The translations under genes and the position numbers were made by a program. 64,000 bases of DNA from Pteria penguin. Lineage: Eukaryota; Mollusca; Bivalvia; Pterioida; Pteriidae. The stretch spans positions 35,287,063-35,351,062 of the forward strand of contig CM068586.1 in assembly GCA_035048485.1 (NCBI GenBank). Reading direction: 5' to 3'. The notes under the pieces are model-generated. The model was not told the DNA's origin. It saw only the letters and a list, made by a program, of their open reading frames with translations, and did not search any database. Numbering within the stretch: position 1 is the stretch's first letter; each line of letters starts with the position of its first letter. Below, one piece after another: positions 24,582-38,365 of the stretch.

Positions 24582-24886
24582 ACTAAATTAAAAGGTATAT
24601 ATGTTCTATATCTATTATAACCACTAGGCCAGTGTCACTGCTGGTGGACTGATAGTTCCCGAGGGCATCATAAGTCTAGTTTTCAGTGTTTTTGTACTGA
24701 CATCAAATATATACTTCAAATTTTCAGTCATCAAATTAAGTCAATCACTCTAAAACTAAGGATTATGTCCCTCATGCATAGCTCTGTCCTTAGATAGATT
24801 CTTTGGTTCATTTTTCGGTCATTTTGGTTTCAACACTGCTCTTCAAATATTTATGTATTCTGAGAATTCCAATATTTTGGCCACGA

Positions 24887-24930
24887 GCATCACTGAAGAG
24901 ACATAAATTGTCGAAATGCGCATATGGTGC
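24887..24930 (+). ncRNA. Hammerhead ribozyme motif (type I), core intact (downstream copy)
   Basis: Helix I GCATCA (24887-24892) with TGGTGC (24925-24930). Core CTGAAGA is at 24893-24899. Helix II GACA (24900-24903) with TGTC (24909-24912) has loop taaat. GAAA is at 24913-24916, helix III ATGCGCAT at 24916-24923, and the cleavage nucleotide A at 24924 (an allowed H17). Every invariant core base is present. Cleavage would fall between 24924 and 24925. Confidence 0.85.
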
Positions 24931-24989
24931 ACTAAATTAAAAGGTATATATGTTCTATATTTATTTTATCATACCTCATACAACAATAA

Positions 24990-25112
24990 CAAAGTTGAAT
25001 GCGAAGTTGTCGATATGCAGTGGTTGCTATAACGTTGAGTGCGTAGTTGTCGATTTGCAGTGGTTGCTATAAAGTTGAGTGCATAGTTGTCGATTCGCAG
25101 TGTTTGCTATAA
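24990..25112. repeat. 41-bp tandem repeat, three units
   Basis: Three diverged units of gttgagtgc-tagttgtcgat-gcagtggttgctata with equivalent points at 24993, 25034 and 25075. Confidence 0.85.
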
Positions 25113-25449
25113 AGTTGGAAAATAGAATAAGTTGCACTAGATACATGAAATTTCCATGTTTAGTGGTAATCATGCAGCTAATTTGTCAAATAGATTCCAG
25201 AAGGAGGAGGTCACTGCAAGCTATCGCGTTACAAGATACCATTTAACATTCTGGAAAGTTGGATCTCCAAATTTTCCAACAATAAACATGTATCTACCAT
25301 AGAACTAAATCTTATTTAGATCGAAAGTAGCTCTTGTGTGTATTGGATGACCATTTTATTTTCATGTGTATGAATTTGGTGCACCATATACAAATTATGT
25401 CGCTTTAGAAATGCTCAAGGTCTAAATTGTGGAAATTAGAAGTATGGAT

Positions 25450-25656
25450 GTAAAGATGATGGAGAAATCCAAACCATAAATCCGATAATCATGAAACCAG
25501 AGGACATACAAAATTAGTGAAAATGATAACCAAGTAGAAAATAACGAAAACTGTCTACTTGAAGAGCATATGTGAACCCCTATGATGGAGTGAGATCAGG
25601 TGCCCGCGGAAAGTGAGCATCTCCTGCTTGCTAGCAACACCCGTCACATATACCCA
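25450..25656 (-). mobile_element. Solo Naiad 3' tail fragment
   Basis: It begins at the same terminus (gtaaagatgatgg on the plus strand) as 19041 and 36002 and aligns through the gctagcaagcaggag block, breaking off at 25656. It has no RT sequence: a strongly 5'-truncated copy or a short non-autonomous derivative. Confidence 0.8.
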
Positions 25657-26984
25657 CACTTATAACCAAATTGGCCTAAAAGAGCCAATGAAGAAAAGAG
25701 CTAGGCATTCCGATAGAAACTCCTTAATTTCAGAATAATTTATAGTACATTTAGTGCACCACATGCGCAATTATACAACTTACATCGTTTCAGTGATCTG
25801 GAAATCGAATATTTAGATATGTAAAAAAACAAACTCATTTCCATATTGGCCCAAAAGTAGGAGCCAAGGAACCATTTAAGTACAGAGCTTTACAATGGGA
25901 GATATTTCTTAATTTTAGAATAATTCACAAACTTTTTTTCACAGTTAATTTGAAGTATGTATTTACATACCAAGTAAATAAAAAGGTGCTGTAAGTTCTA
26001 CAGGTGCACGCTTTTAAGTCTAAACCACCAACTTTCATTTGATATTTAAGCAAGAAATGAAAAACCTTTCCAATATACCTAATCCCAACTCTTTTCTCGA
26101 AGCGTTTACTTTTATACATGGATACATATTTTTTATTCAAATTGTAATCACGGTAAGCTTACCTAATCTAGAGACTAGCGCGATGACATAGTCATATATG
26201 ATAACTGTGGCATAAATGGATATATTTCGACGTTGTTCAATGAATCATAACTGGGGTTTTATTTATTTATTTTACAATTTTTCGAATTTGCATCTGTTCG
26301 TATAACAGCGTAGTAAATGAGAAAATTTGCTATCTAACCTTCTATACAAAGCATCAAATAGATTTTGCTTTATTTCATGATATTTTTACACCTTGATTTT
26401 ATAACTTTTACCGTCGATCGTCGTTAATAAGGAACGTACATCAGAAACTCGTGCATTTTGCACATGATTATATACAAAGTCCTGTGATATAATACAGCTG
26501 TCTCATACAAACCAAAGATCGACATTGAAAAAGAGGACAATATGATCGCTATCCATGCAGATAGTTTGCTCCATTAACATACAAACGACATCAAAATGTA
26601 TCTATTTAGTCGGGATTAGCAATGTTAGGGCATTTCAATAAATATGTACTCTTATGTATCTCGATGATTTTCATAATGACTATCATTATTTTCTAACATT
26701 CCATCTAAGATCACAGTCTTTGCATTAAGGACACACAAAACTCAATCTAGGCATTCATAAGAATACAGGCAATTAGAATAATTCACACCACGCAGACAAT
26801 ATTGTTATATATTTGCATGTACTTTTCATTTTTCATGAAACACCTACGTTTAAATAAGTAGGTCAACATGCACCAACGTATCATCATTCACCAATGTGGA
26901 ATTTGAGCATCAAGCGAGAAATAATTAACATTTGTGTTCTTATAGAACCTCAAGTCTTGGTGACCTAACCATCAATAAAGCAGT
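25657..26984. other. AT-rich stretch, no feature seen
   Basis: No gene, repeat or RNA was recognised between the Naiad tail and the minisatellite. Confidence 0.5.
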
Positions 26985-28045
26985 ATTAAGGACTTTATTC
27001 ACAGGTATTGCTACCAAGTAGGAGATGATTACTCTCCACGGGTACCTGACTTTACTTCCTTATTCACCTTCCACAAAACTCAGTTTTTCATTATGGTGAC
27101 GTCATCTGAGGTCCGACAAAACTCCGACAAATAACGCATTTGATTATGACGTCATAAATATAACATTGAATATCGTCTAAATGACATGTTCTTTTGCGAA
27201 CCCTAAAAGGGTGAATTGAGGATTCTCTTATATTAAGGACTTAAATCAAGGATGCTAGCTAGCAGGAGATGCTTACTCTCTACGGGCACCTGATTTTACT
27301 CCCTTATAAGGGTTTCACTTATATCAAGGACATAAGTTAAGGGTGCAGGCAAGCAGGAGATGCATACTCTCCATGGGTACCTTATTTCACTACCTTATTG
27401 GGGGTTCACTTACATAAATGACCTAAGTAAAGGGTGCTAGCAGGCAGGAGATGTTTACTCTCCACGGGCACCTGGTTTTACTTCGTTATTTTTCACTTAT
27501 ATTAAGGACATAAGTGAAGGGTGCTAGCAAGCAGGAGATGCTTACTCTCCACGGGTACCTGACTTAACTTCCTTATTGGGGGTCCACTTATATTAAGGAC
27601 TGTAGTTTAAGTTAGGTGTGCTAGCTAGCAGGAAGTGCTTGCTCTCCCTGAGCACCTGCTTTACCTCCTTATTAGGGCTTCACTTATATTAAGGACTTAT
27701 GGTAAGGGTGTTAGCAAGCAGGAGCTTTTTACTCTCCAATGACAAATAATTTCCTAATAGGAGGTTCATTTATATTAAGAATAAGGTGCTAGCAAGCAGG
27801 GGATGCTTACTTTCCACGGGTACCTGATTTCACTTCCTTATTGGCGGTTCACTTATATTAAGGAATTAAGTTTAAGTTCAGTGTGCTAGCAAGCAGGAGA
27901 TGCACTCTCCACTGGCACCTGGATTACTTCCTTACTGTGGGGTTCATTTATATTTAGGTATTAAGTTAAGGGGGCTGGCAAGCAAGGGATGCTTACTGTC
28001 CACGGGTACCTGATTTCACTTCCGTATTGGGGGTTCACGTATTCC
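26985..28045. repeat. ~90-bp minisatellite, about ten units, related to the Naiad 3' tail
   Basis: Units start at gctagcaagcaggag-like points near 27008, 27250, 27342, 27433, 27520, 27618, 27708, 27786, 27882 and 27974. Each reads roughly gctagcaagcaggagatgct, a ctctcc block, a cacctga-ttacttcc block, then ttcacttatattaaggac. The first half of the unit matches the block in the Naiad 3' tail (3893-3955). The first unit is split by the MITE at 27062-27216. Confidence 0.85.
27062..27216. mobile_element. MITE with attcaccctt ends inside the minisatellite
   Basis: The left end attcacctt and right end aagggtgaat are inverted; the 155-bp interior has two TGACGTCA-type sites and a tccgacaaa core. 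A relative with the same ends and core is at 46877-47024. It interrupts a minisatellite unit, which defines its boundaries well. Confidence 0.75.
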
Positions 28046-29893
28046 TAGGTAAGTTTCCCTTTTCTTGTATTTAATTTGATTACCTAAGTTTGTTGATTTT
28101 TGTATATCTTTCAGTTTGCTTATTTTGTATGCCTTTAGGTGTGACGACGTTTGGACTAATGAATTGGTGTTGTCCATCATATTGAAATTTTATTCTTCAG
28201 GATACAGGATAAGGACTGAATACCTCGGTTATGAGTTTTGAATAATATTTACTGTTATCCCAATCAACACTCATTCACAAGAACATCATCAACAACAACA
28301 ACAACAACAACAAAAAAAAATAAATAAATAAAAAAAAAAAAACAAAAAAAAAAAAAAAACCTCCTTAAACTAGACATCTGAAAACTAATGGAAGAAAGGA
28401 AACATTCAGTATTTACTAACTGGAAGAGGGCAAATTGCCGAAATTTGTATATTGCTTACTGGTTTTAGAAACACATCGTAAGAAAATGTAACTTCGATAA
28501 TAATAAATATTAACATTTGTTGTCATTTTGACATTAAGCATTTTCATTAAAAAGAGTGTTATAATAAAGATGCATGATTATCCTTCGTCTTGTTCTTCGT
28601 CTTTACATATATGTATCACAAAATTTGTTTAAGTTTGTTTTTCACCAAATGATTGACGTTTTTCATTTCAATTCACTGCCTTAAGTTGATATCAAAACCA
28701 GCATTACAATCGAATACCTTCGTGATGTCTTTTCGTGTGTTTACTCTAATGTGTCCGCAGCGACTTCTCTCGTGCAGCTGAGTAAGAATTTTTGTCCCTC
28801 CTTTCTTCGATTACAACTTTCTGAAATAGAGATAAAATACAGCCCCTCAAGATACGGTAGGTATCATGATAATTGAACAACGATACAATACATATCACAA
28901 TACACTTGTTCAATCAAGGTTATCATTTATTGCATTATAGTTTCATAAAGTATCCAAAAATAGTTTTTGAGAAAAATACATAAATAACAACTTAGACTAA
29001 AAGTCAGTACAAATAGACACAAAAACATATTTTCACAATCTATCTAAATGGAAGTCTATTTTTGAATTATCAAAATCCACATAAATCCCCTTCCTCAAAA
29101 GTCAATTATTTAGCTACAACATACATGCGTACTCAATAAAACAATATGTAACTTTTAAACATTCTAATTACTTTTCTTCGTTGAAACTTTCTATATTTGT
29201 GACAGTGTCATTTCTCTTCAAAATGTCTCCGTTGATACTGGCAAGTACGCTGTAACCATGGAGACTCATGAAAATTAAGTCAATATTTTATTTTTCGATC
29301 TTACATGGTTTCTTAGAACACAGACGCATATAGTAATACGAATATAGTAATCATTTCTTCCTCATCAGATAAAATCTTCCATACCCAGGTTCCTAGAAAT
29401 CATACCTTGTATAATGCGATTCGATAAATACCTTAATGGTGTGTAATATAGATCTCCTCTGACAGGAAGGCAAGAATGTACGTATTGGTCCTATAGCTAC
29501 TAATTACTGCTAGGCGGTCAATAGGTTTTGATCGTCTTATTCGAAGGTGCACTGCTGGATCTTCAGTGCTCGATACTAAAACCACAAGAACACTCGAACA
29601 TCATCATAGTTTGTCGTAACAAGATAATGTAAATACTTCTATATACGCACCATCATGTTGGCAGCATTACAAAAACAGCAGGGGTCAGATTAACGTAAGA
29701 ACTGTCGACAAGTCGTAAGTATTTGATGACGCACTAAACGTAGATATTTGCTGAAACGCAGATACCGATTTTCAGCTTGAGCTAATTTGTTACAATCTTA
29801 TTCATTTATTTATCCGTTGACGACACATTTAAAAACATTATATTTTTCAAAAATGACTTATTACTCCCTGTTTGAGATTTATTTCTTTCAAAG
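28046..29893. other. Stretch with no gene; A-rich simple sequence at 28286-28362
   Basis: Contains an (AAC)n and poly-A-like tract at 28286-28362. Nothing else was recognised. Confidence 0.5.
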
Positions 29894-29907
29894 TGTCCCA
29901 GAATACA

Positions 29908-29937
<30 letters not shown>
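29894..29937. repeat. (TACA)n microsatellite
   Basis: About eleven tandem acat units. Confidence 0.95.
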
Positions 29938-29938
<1 letters not shown>

Positions 29939-30428
29939 TGATGAACACCATATGTAAGGAATCTTTGAAATATAAGATTTGTACAAAATATCATCTTTCG
30001 CGAAGAATCAAGAGGTCATTACACTAGCGTAGTAAGATAATCCTAATTTCGCAGCACCTTGTGGCTACAAAGAAAATACATTAAAAATACTTGCTAATGG
30101 AGTCGATATGAGGTAAAAATCAAATCACCCAATAAACTTATATTGACTGAGTGGAAATTTAAATGTTCGTTTTTATCGTCTTTTATCAATAAAAGAAGAC
30201 CGTTATATCAAATTTGTGCTCGACTGGAATGATATGAGACTAGCGTTAAACAATTTACTGGATTCATAATGAGAAAAGCTAAATCAACTGAAGCCATGTT
30301 ATGTGTGTTTGTTTTGTTTCTAGTGTTTGTCTCTTTGATATAATTACATTAAAGTACCTCCAGCATTTCTCGATCGGGTTAACTTAGTTCGTTAACAAGA
30401 CGTCCCGCAGATGGTCCATTGGTGTCCT

Positions 30429-30545
30429 GTTTTTTTTTTTTTTTTTTTTTTTTGTTTTTTGTTTTTTTTGTTTTTTTTTTTTTGTTTTTTTTGTTTTTTT
30501 TTTTGGTTTTTTTTTTTTTTTTTGTTTTTTTTTTTTTTTTTTTTT
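30429..30545. repeat. Poly-T tract with scattered G
   Basis: About 115 bp of T with occasional G. It creates long artefactual ORFs on both strands (Phe- and Lys-rich). It directly precedes a SINE fragment. The 29938-30428 stretch before it shows nothing. Confidence 0.9.
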
Positions 30546-30565
30546 ATCGAGACAGTAGACAGTAA

Positions 30566-30652
30566 CTACCGAGGTCCCATATCGCCTAAAGGCTCCTTTA
30601 CTGCTACGGTGGTCCGTTGCAAAGGTAAATTCCTGTGCATTGCATCTTGTAG
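30566..30652 (+). mobile_element. Degenerate SINE-A internal fragment
   Basis: Landmarks of the SINE at 57408-57676 appear in order: ccgaggtccc, taaaggctcctttactgc, ggtccgttgcaaaggt, ttgcatc. No tRNA head or 3' tail remains. Confidence 0.6.
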
Positions 30653-31869
30653 ATAATTTTAAAAGTGCAATAATCTTGGTGTGATGTCTATATATATATA
30701 TGTATGTATGTACCAAACGCATAAACATGATAGAAGTATGCAAGGTTAACCACTCCAAAAGAGTTGCTGTTACCTTTTCAACTGAATCCCCCCTCCCACA
30801 CACATACTTTCCTTTAAATACTTCAAGCATCTATGAAAAATAATAACATCTTTATATGTACTTTTTCTTGTTTTGACACGCATGTTTATGACAAGCATTG
30901 CCATAGAGCTGAGTCGGAAATCTTTTTCCATTCTTTCATTGATTTGTGCACGATGTTTCGTGGAAAGCAAAGACGACGAGTTGAACTGTTTACTTTCATT
31001 ACATAGCCAGCCATTTTTATTTTAAATCTATGTATATGCCCTTTGCACTACCATGTAAAGCATTCCTCATTTCGCTGATATACACAATCCATATATTGAC
31101 AAGATTTTTGTTCATAAAATAAGGTATAGTAAGAAACTTTGCTGCTCCCGCTCATTTTTGCCATTGGTAGACTTAAAAACAAGTTATTAGATTAACTGGT
31201 GACAACACCCATGTGGTGAAGAAAAGATAACTGTCAATCCTAAACAGATATCTGTGAATTTTAGAATTTAGCATTTATTATTAGTCAAATATTGTTCTAA
31301 TTGATATCTTAGACTTTCCAATATTGGAAAGTATTTTTTAGGATGAAAATTATATATTTCAGAAAACATCTTCATGGAACGTTTTTTTAAACATATTCGA
31401 TATATACAAAACCCCACATTTTTCACACAAGTCGATTCCAATAATATCAATTAAATTATGGTTATCCGTTTTAATAGAAATTTCGGTCTCGATTATACAT
31501 ACACTTAATAAAAAAAATCATAAGATTATAACATATTTCATAGGCTTTGAAATTACATTAACTATTTATGGTTTTTTTAAATATTATTTGCCCATTGAAA
31601 ACATTTCAGTGATCTACCTCAAAAACTGTGCATCCGTGACACATTCGACCTGGCATAGCTTAGGATTGGCCTGAGCCATATGACTAAATTTGTTGAAAAG
31701 CAATGCATCAGACAGATGACGTCACCATGTAGGTGTACACTGACGATGCGGTACCATTTTTGGAATCTGTTGAAGGATTGCATACTCTGGCGAATGGTCT
31801 CTCACTGATAAAAAACTAATACTAAGATGCATGGCCTTTAGAAATCCTGGTTTTGTACGAAGGGTTGGC
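30653..31869. other. Stretch with no gene; possible SINE-A tail remnant
   Basis: About 31700-31735 (atgcatcagacagatgacgtcaccat-like) matches the SINE-A tail region at 57607-57635. The rest is unremarkable AT-rich sequence. Confidence 0.45.
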
Positions 31870-32027
31870 TTCCTGTTGAGGTTAAGTATTTGGCCTACGG
31901 CCCAGTCGATCTTGTCTCAATTTCCGGAATGCACCACTGGTAGATAGGTGGGATACTTCCTGCTTCCATGTCTAGATATAACCGGGGAAAATTTTTGAAA
32001 GTGACGTAAAACACCAATCAACCAACT
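31870..32027 (+). mobile_element. SINE-B, diverged, 5' part degraded
   Basis: The 3' end reads gtgacgtaaaacaccaatca followed by accaac, identical in plan to the reverse complement of the SINEs at 44262 and 47953. Upstream, cttcctgcttccatgtc also matches. The tRNA-like head is not convincing. Confidence 0.7.
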
Positions 32028-32339
32028 GGTTTTCGTAACGCGCATTCCTGGTATCGGAATGCAGCCCAAATTTATATTGTAGACCAATGCACTTATATAT
32101 TGGTTCAGTATTTAACGATAATGACAAATTTAGCATTAATCAGCAGCTTTCAGATTTACAGAACAGGACCTAACTTTTTTTTGCCTTTAGAAAAAAATAA
32201 AACGTATGCCAATCAAACTGAACTACATACCCTTATTATCATCACGTGGTTCTTATTTGAGCTTTGTCTTCTCGCTAGTTATGATTCGGAAGTCTGTCAC
32301 TCGGCTCCACATGTTGAGAAAGTAGATCTGTAAGACAAT

Positions 32340-32450
32340 ACTGACTACAAGGAAGTGTGTCGTCTTACCAGGCAACACTGACTACAAGGAAGTGTGTTGT
32401 CTTACCAGGCAACACTGACTACAAGGAAGTGTGTCGTCTTACCAGGCAAC
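32340..32450. repeat. 37-bp tandem repeat, three exact units
   Basis: Units at 32340-32376, 32377-32413 and 32414-32450 begin actgactacaaggaagtgtg; only one substitution (unit 2) is seen. Near-perfect identity suggests recent amplification. Confidence 0.95.
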
Positions 32451-33403
32451 ACGTTTAACAGAACTTTTAAAGTTCATTGGAAAATTCCGTTAAATTTCAG
32501 TTATATAAGCATTTTGTTGATAAATTTGTTTTACTGGTATATTTATATAGAGCAATATCACTTTGTTAAGCCATATATTGCCAAATATAGACTTTCTGGT
32601 TACAAGTTATATATAGAAACAGACAAATTTCCTAAACATCCTCTTTCCCAACGCTTATGTCCTGACATATAGGACGAGGTCCATATCATTTTTAAATAGT
32701 TGTACATGTATTTTGAATTATTTAGATTTATTAATTCCTACTATTTTGGAAAGTCCTCTGCTTTTATGCTGGTTCAGATGATGTGGCCAACTAACACCTT
32801 AGAACTCCCACACATCTTATCAATAGCAGTAAACTAAGAAATTCTCTAATTAATTCCATTTTTATTCTTTTCATATATATATTCAGGGGCGGTCCAGGTT
32901 TTGGAGTTAAAAGTTGAAGTCAGGCTAGGGGCCTGGGACCTCTTAGGTTGCAAGCAGGTCCAGGGCGGAAGACCTAGTGGGGGACCAAGAGCGAAGCCCC
33001 CAAGCAGTCTTACAATTCGGCGATTAAAGGGACTGCGAATTGGTCAGTTTTACTTCAATTTACCGCCCTATATCTGTAACGCAGCTGCCGTGTAATCGAA
33101 GCTTTTTTGTGTGATCTTTTTTATACCTTTAATTTTCTTGTTGATTCTTTGGTAGGATTTGTTATAAAGCTGAATGAAATCTGATCTTATAAATCTGACT
33201 CAGTCTTATCACAAAATCCGCCATCGTATCTAGTCCTTTTTCAAGTACATTCATTGTAAGAGACAGTACCGAATAATCCCAAGGCGGATCTAGAGATCTT
33301 TGAAAAAGGGCTTGCGAAGGCTTTTCAGTCAAGAAATGATGGGCAGGGGTTAAACCTAGCCAAAATAACACATGGCATAGAGAAGTTGAGTAGAATGACA
33401 AAT
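32451..33403. other. Stretch with no gene; GC-richer patch at 32885-33020
   Basis: 32885-33020 is G-rich and begins ggggcggtccaggtttt; 33282-33315 begins ggcggatctagagat. Both resemble ends of the 'gcggatccag' element family (see 37482-37674) and are probably fragments of it. No coding gene. Confidence 0.45.

Positions 33404-33500
<97 letters not shown>
33404..33500. repeat. Compound (CT)n(GT)n microsatellite
   Basis: (CT)n at 33404-33467 passes directly into (GT)n to 33500. It yields Glu/Arg and Thr/His repeat ORFs on the minus strand that are not genes. Confidence 0.97.
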
Positions 33501-35399
<1,899 letters not shown>

Positions 35400-37297
35400 A
35401 GTTTTCCACCATAGTAGTTTTTCCCCCCGGAAAAATGGCTATATAGTAGTTTTCCCCAATGGCGGAAAAACTACTATATAGTAGTCTTTCCCCCATAGTA
35501 GTTTTTCCCCCTTACGTAACGGTTTGGAAATTATACACATTCGTTCTGTATCAGTCAGATAACAATTCAAATACAAATGAACTATAGTAATAGCCTGTGT
35601 ATCAAACCGATTGTGTTATGGTTAACGGGTTTCTATATACTGTTAAGTGTTTTGTTTGTGCGTATGTGTGTGTGTATTTATTTTTTGTTTTATTTATTTA
35701 CAAGTCTTTCTTTCTTATATATTTACCATAGTATGCTATTTTCTTCTAGTATTTCATTGTATAAATTGTCGTTTACTTGCGTATAGCTGTCAATCATGAC
35801 GTCAGGCTGTGACTCAAGATTCGATCCCAGGCAACTTTTCGTAATACATCATAAGTAAAATAGGAATTTATCAATCAAAATGTTCCAATGACAAATATAA
35901 GAACTGAACGTGCAAGAATTCCTTGAACATTCATTTCCTAAATAAATTAAGACTGATGCATTATATATATCACAATATCGCTCATCATGTACAGAGTACA
36001 TGTAAAGATGATGGATAAATCCAAACCACAAGTCCAAAAATCATAAAACCAGAGGACATACAAAATCAGTGAAAATGAAAAACAAATGGAAAATAACAAA
36101 ATATGTCTACTTGTAGAGCATATGTGAACCCCTGTGATGGAGTGAGATCAGGTGCCCGGGGAGAATGAGCATCTCCTGCTTGCTAGCAACACGCGTCACA
36201 TATACCCAGTAGAAAGAGTCAGATCGTGTAAATTCCATATGTATTTATATATGGAGAAGTCGAAGTAGGACATGATGAACATGAAAATAACAGAAGGGAA
36301 TTCCACCCAGGTGTCGCCATTTGCAATCTACGACAAGGCTTGTCTAGTCGTAGGTGTTATAAATCATGATAACAAGAATATGTTTTCCTTGTCCTTTACG
36401 CAAAGTATGAAAGGTTTCATCTTAAAGTATCTATATGCTAAGTTTCAAAGCTCTACACCCTTTTTTGTAGAAGATATAGTCAAGGTTAAAGTTTTTGAAA
36501 AGTAGGTCACACTTCAAGGTCAAGGTCATTAGGTCAAAAGTCATGGTCCCAAATTAAAGATCTTATCACAAGTAATCTATATATGAAGTTCAAACCCCCT
36601 TCTCCTTTTGTACAAAAGATACAGCCAAAGTTTAAGTTTTTGAAAACGTCAAGGTCAGTCACTAGTTAAAAAATCATGGTCCCAAATAAAAGGTCTCACC
36701 ACAAGAAAACTATATGTGGAGTTTCAAAGCCTTGTACGTCTTGGTACAAACGAAATAGTCAAAGTTTTTGCTTCAGGGTAAGAGTCACAGACAGGTCAAA
36801 AACTAGATGCCCCCGAATTTCAATCCGGTGCATAAAACGAACTTGTTTTTCTTTTTTTTTTCCATTTGTATATATAGAGATTTATCGGATGAAATAAATA
36901 TATGCATTTGTATTTGGAAAAGAGATTAAAATTGAAGACATTACTACATAAGAAAATGAGATATCTCTGAATTAATTGGATATATCTCCGTATAAAAAGT
37001 TGAGATATCTGTATTTTAAATAGAAATCTATTTATTGTTAACAAGGTAACAAGCTGGATTTACTTACATGTATGTGTGAAAAGAAAATCCGGAATTTCAC
37101 ATTGGGGGGAAAATCCACTATATAGTAGTTTTTCCCTGGGGAAAAAATGACTATAAGAGGGGGGAAAATGGTTATATATATAGCCAAATTTCCCCCGGGG
37201 GAAACACTACTATATAGCCATTTTTCCGGGGGGAAAACTACTATATAGCCATTTTTCCGGGGGGAAATATCGCTAGGGGGAAAAACTACTATATAAC
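35400..37297 (+). mobile_element. TIR element of the GTTATATAGTAG family, copy A
   Basis: Left end gttatatagtagttttcc (35400) and right end ctactatataac (to 37297) are inverted. Both ends carry stacks of 'tagtagttttcccc' and 'ggggaaaaactactata' units, so each terminus can itself fold. The interior is non-coding, with two to three degenerate ~130-bp direct repeats built around 'aaggtcaaggtcattaggtc' and a short hairpin (gcccccgaatttca...ccgg). Copies B (58266-60066) and C (13180-13968) share ends and interior. Likely a non-autonomous DNA transposon; the transposase source is not in the window. Copy A is interrupted by a Naiad tail at 36002-36269. Confidence 0.85.
36002..36269 (-). mobile_element. 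Nested Naiad 3' tail (268 bp) with ACAT target duplication
   Basis: ACAT at 35998-36001 is repeated at 36270-36273. The allelic position in copy B (58920-58930) is uninterrupted (gtgcatgatgaac), so both edges are defined. The insert begins at the same Naiad 3' terminus as 19041 and 25450 and ends within the 3' tail, before any RT sequence. Confidence 0.9.
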
Positions 37298-37481
37298 ACC
37301 GGCACGGAAATCCAGTGGAGAAAATTGTTTCATGTCATCCATATTATTTCCTTTTTATATATAAATACATAGATTTTTGAATAATATTATGATATAAGAT
37401 ATGGAGTTTATGCAATCATTATACTTTTTGACATATACTAATAAATTCATAAAATGTACAAAAATGTGCTAAAAGCTTTCA

Positions 37482-37674
37482 AGCGCAGATCCAGAAGTTT
37501 TGTCGAAGAGAGGAGAGGGTTCCATCCCAATGAACTTTCCCAGAAGGGGGTCAACCCATGCTTGTGTGTGTTTTATTACTCATTGTATATCGAAAAATAA
37601 GAGGAAAAATAATTTTCGCTTAATTTCAGGACGGATTCGATCCCTCCCTGGTTCACCCTCTGGATCCGTGCATG
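37482..37674. mobile_element. Short TIR element, 'gcagatccagaa' ends
   Basis: The left end gcagatccagaagttttg and the right end ctctggatccgtgc are approximate inverted repeats. About 190 bp, non-coding. Related ends occur at 5934 and 33282. MITE-like; class uncertain. Confidence 0.5.
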
Positions 37675-37826
37675 TGTTTTAAATCAGTTGTAGCATTGTT
37701 TAAGGTATATACAGAAATAAAGGGACAATAATATAAGAAGTTACCCAGAGAGAGAGAGAGCATGCAAATTTAAAGCCTGTAGTGTAATCCAGATAGTTTG
37801 GGTTTATTGATTATTTGCTGTTTCAC

Positions 37827-37827
<1 letters not shown>

Positions 37828-37882
<55 letters not shown>
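37828..37882. repeat. (CT)n microsatellite
   Basis: Pure CT dinucleotide run of about 50 bp; a short (GA)n lies nearby at 37748-37762. Confidence 0.95.
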
Positions 37883-37885
<3 letters not shown>

Positions 37886-38132
37886 AGTAGGTTCATAATG
37901 CTTAAGCTAGTTTCATTTTGAATACTACCACAGTCTAATGGACGCTTGCCTATCTACTGGAATGTTTATTAATCAAATGTCTCAAGGACCTGAAATAAAT
38001 TAGCACGCCCAAGAAATTAAATTATGATATAATAAAACGGAACAGTTCATTGAAATATTACTTGGATAACATGATTAAAATTTAATAGTCTATTACGTGT
38101 CGAATGAATAATCCATTTATTTGCTTTTATAT

Positions 38133-38365
38133 ATTTGGTTTTGTGTATTGATAGAATTTTATAGATTTGGTTCTGTGTTTTGATAATATTTTATAAATTT
38201 GTTTATGTGTTTTAATAATATTAAATAGATTTGGTTCTGTGTTTTGATAACATTTTATATACTTGTTTCTGTGTTTTGATAATCTTCTATAGATATGGTT
38301 GTTGGCTTTGACAGAATAAGAAGTTTTCTAGATTTGGTTCTTAGCTATGTTAGAATTTATCGTAT
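38133..38365. repeat. 32-bp tandem repeat, about seven units
   Basis: Units of tttggttctgtgttttgata followed by atattttataga recur with starts near 38134, 38166, 38198, 38230, 38262 and 38294 (exact 32-bp spacing), plus a looser one at 38333. Confidence 0.85.

Larger units (their letters stand above)
24519..24965 (+). mobile_element. Retrozyme: 349-bp monomer bounded by two hammerhead motifs
   Basis: Two hammerhead motifs (24538-24581 and 24887-24930) lie in direct orientation exactly 349 bp apart, with homologous flanks on both sides. This is the arrangement of metazoan retrozymes, short non-coding retroelements whose RNA is cut at each ribozyme and circularised. A monomer would run from 24576 to 24924. 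It has no ORF of note. Related fragments are at 16332-16505 (with ribozyme) and 9337-9516 (without). Known retrozymes are thought to depend on PLE proteins, and Naiad PLE remnants are abundant in this window. Confidence 0.8.

Noticed and set aside
30384..30830. 148-codon minus-strand frame, Lys-rich
   Set aside because: It is the translation of the poly-T/G tract plus flanks; composition only.
36676..36897. Shared ORF in TIR element copies A and B (MVP.KRSHHKKTICGVSKPC)
   Set aside because: It spans the non-coding 'aaggtca' repeat region, is shifted between copies beyond its middle and has no transposase motif.
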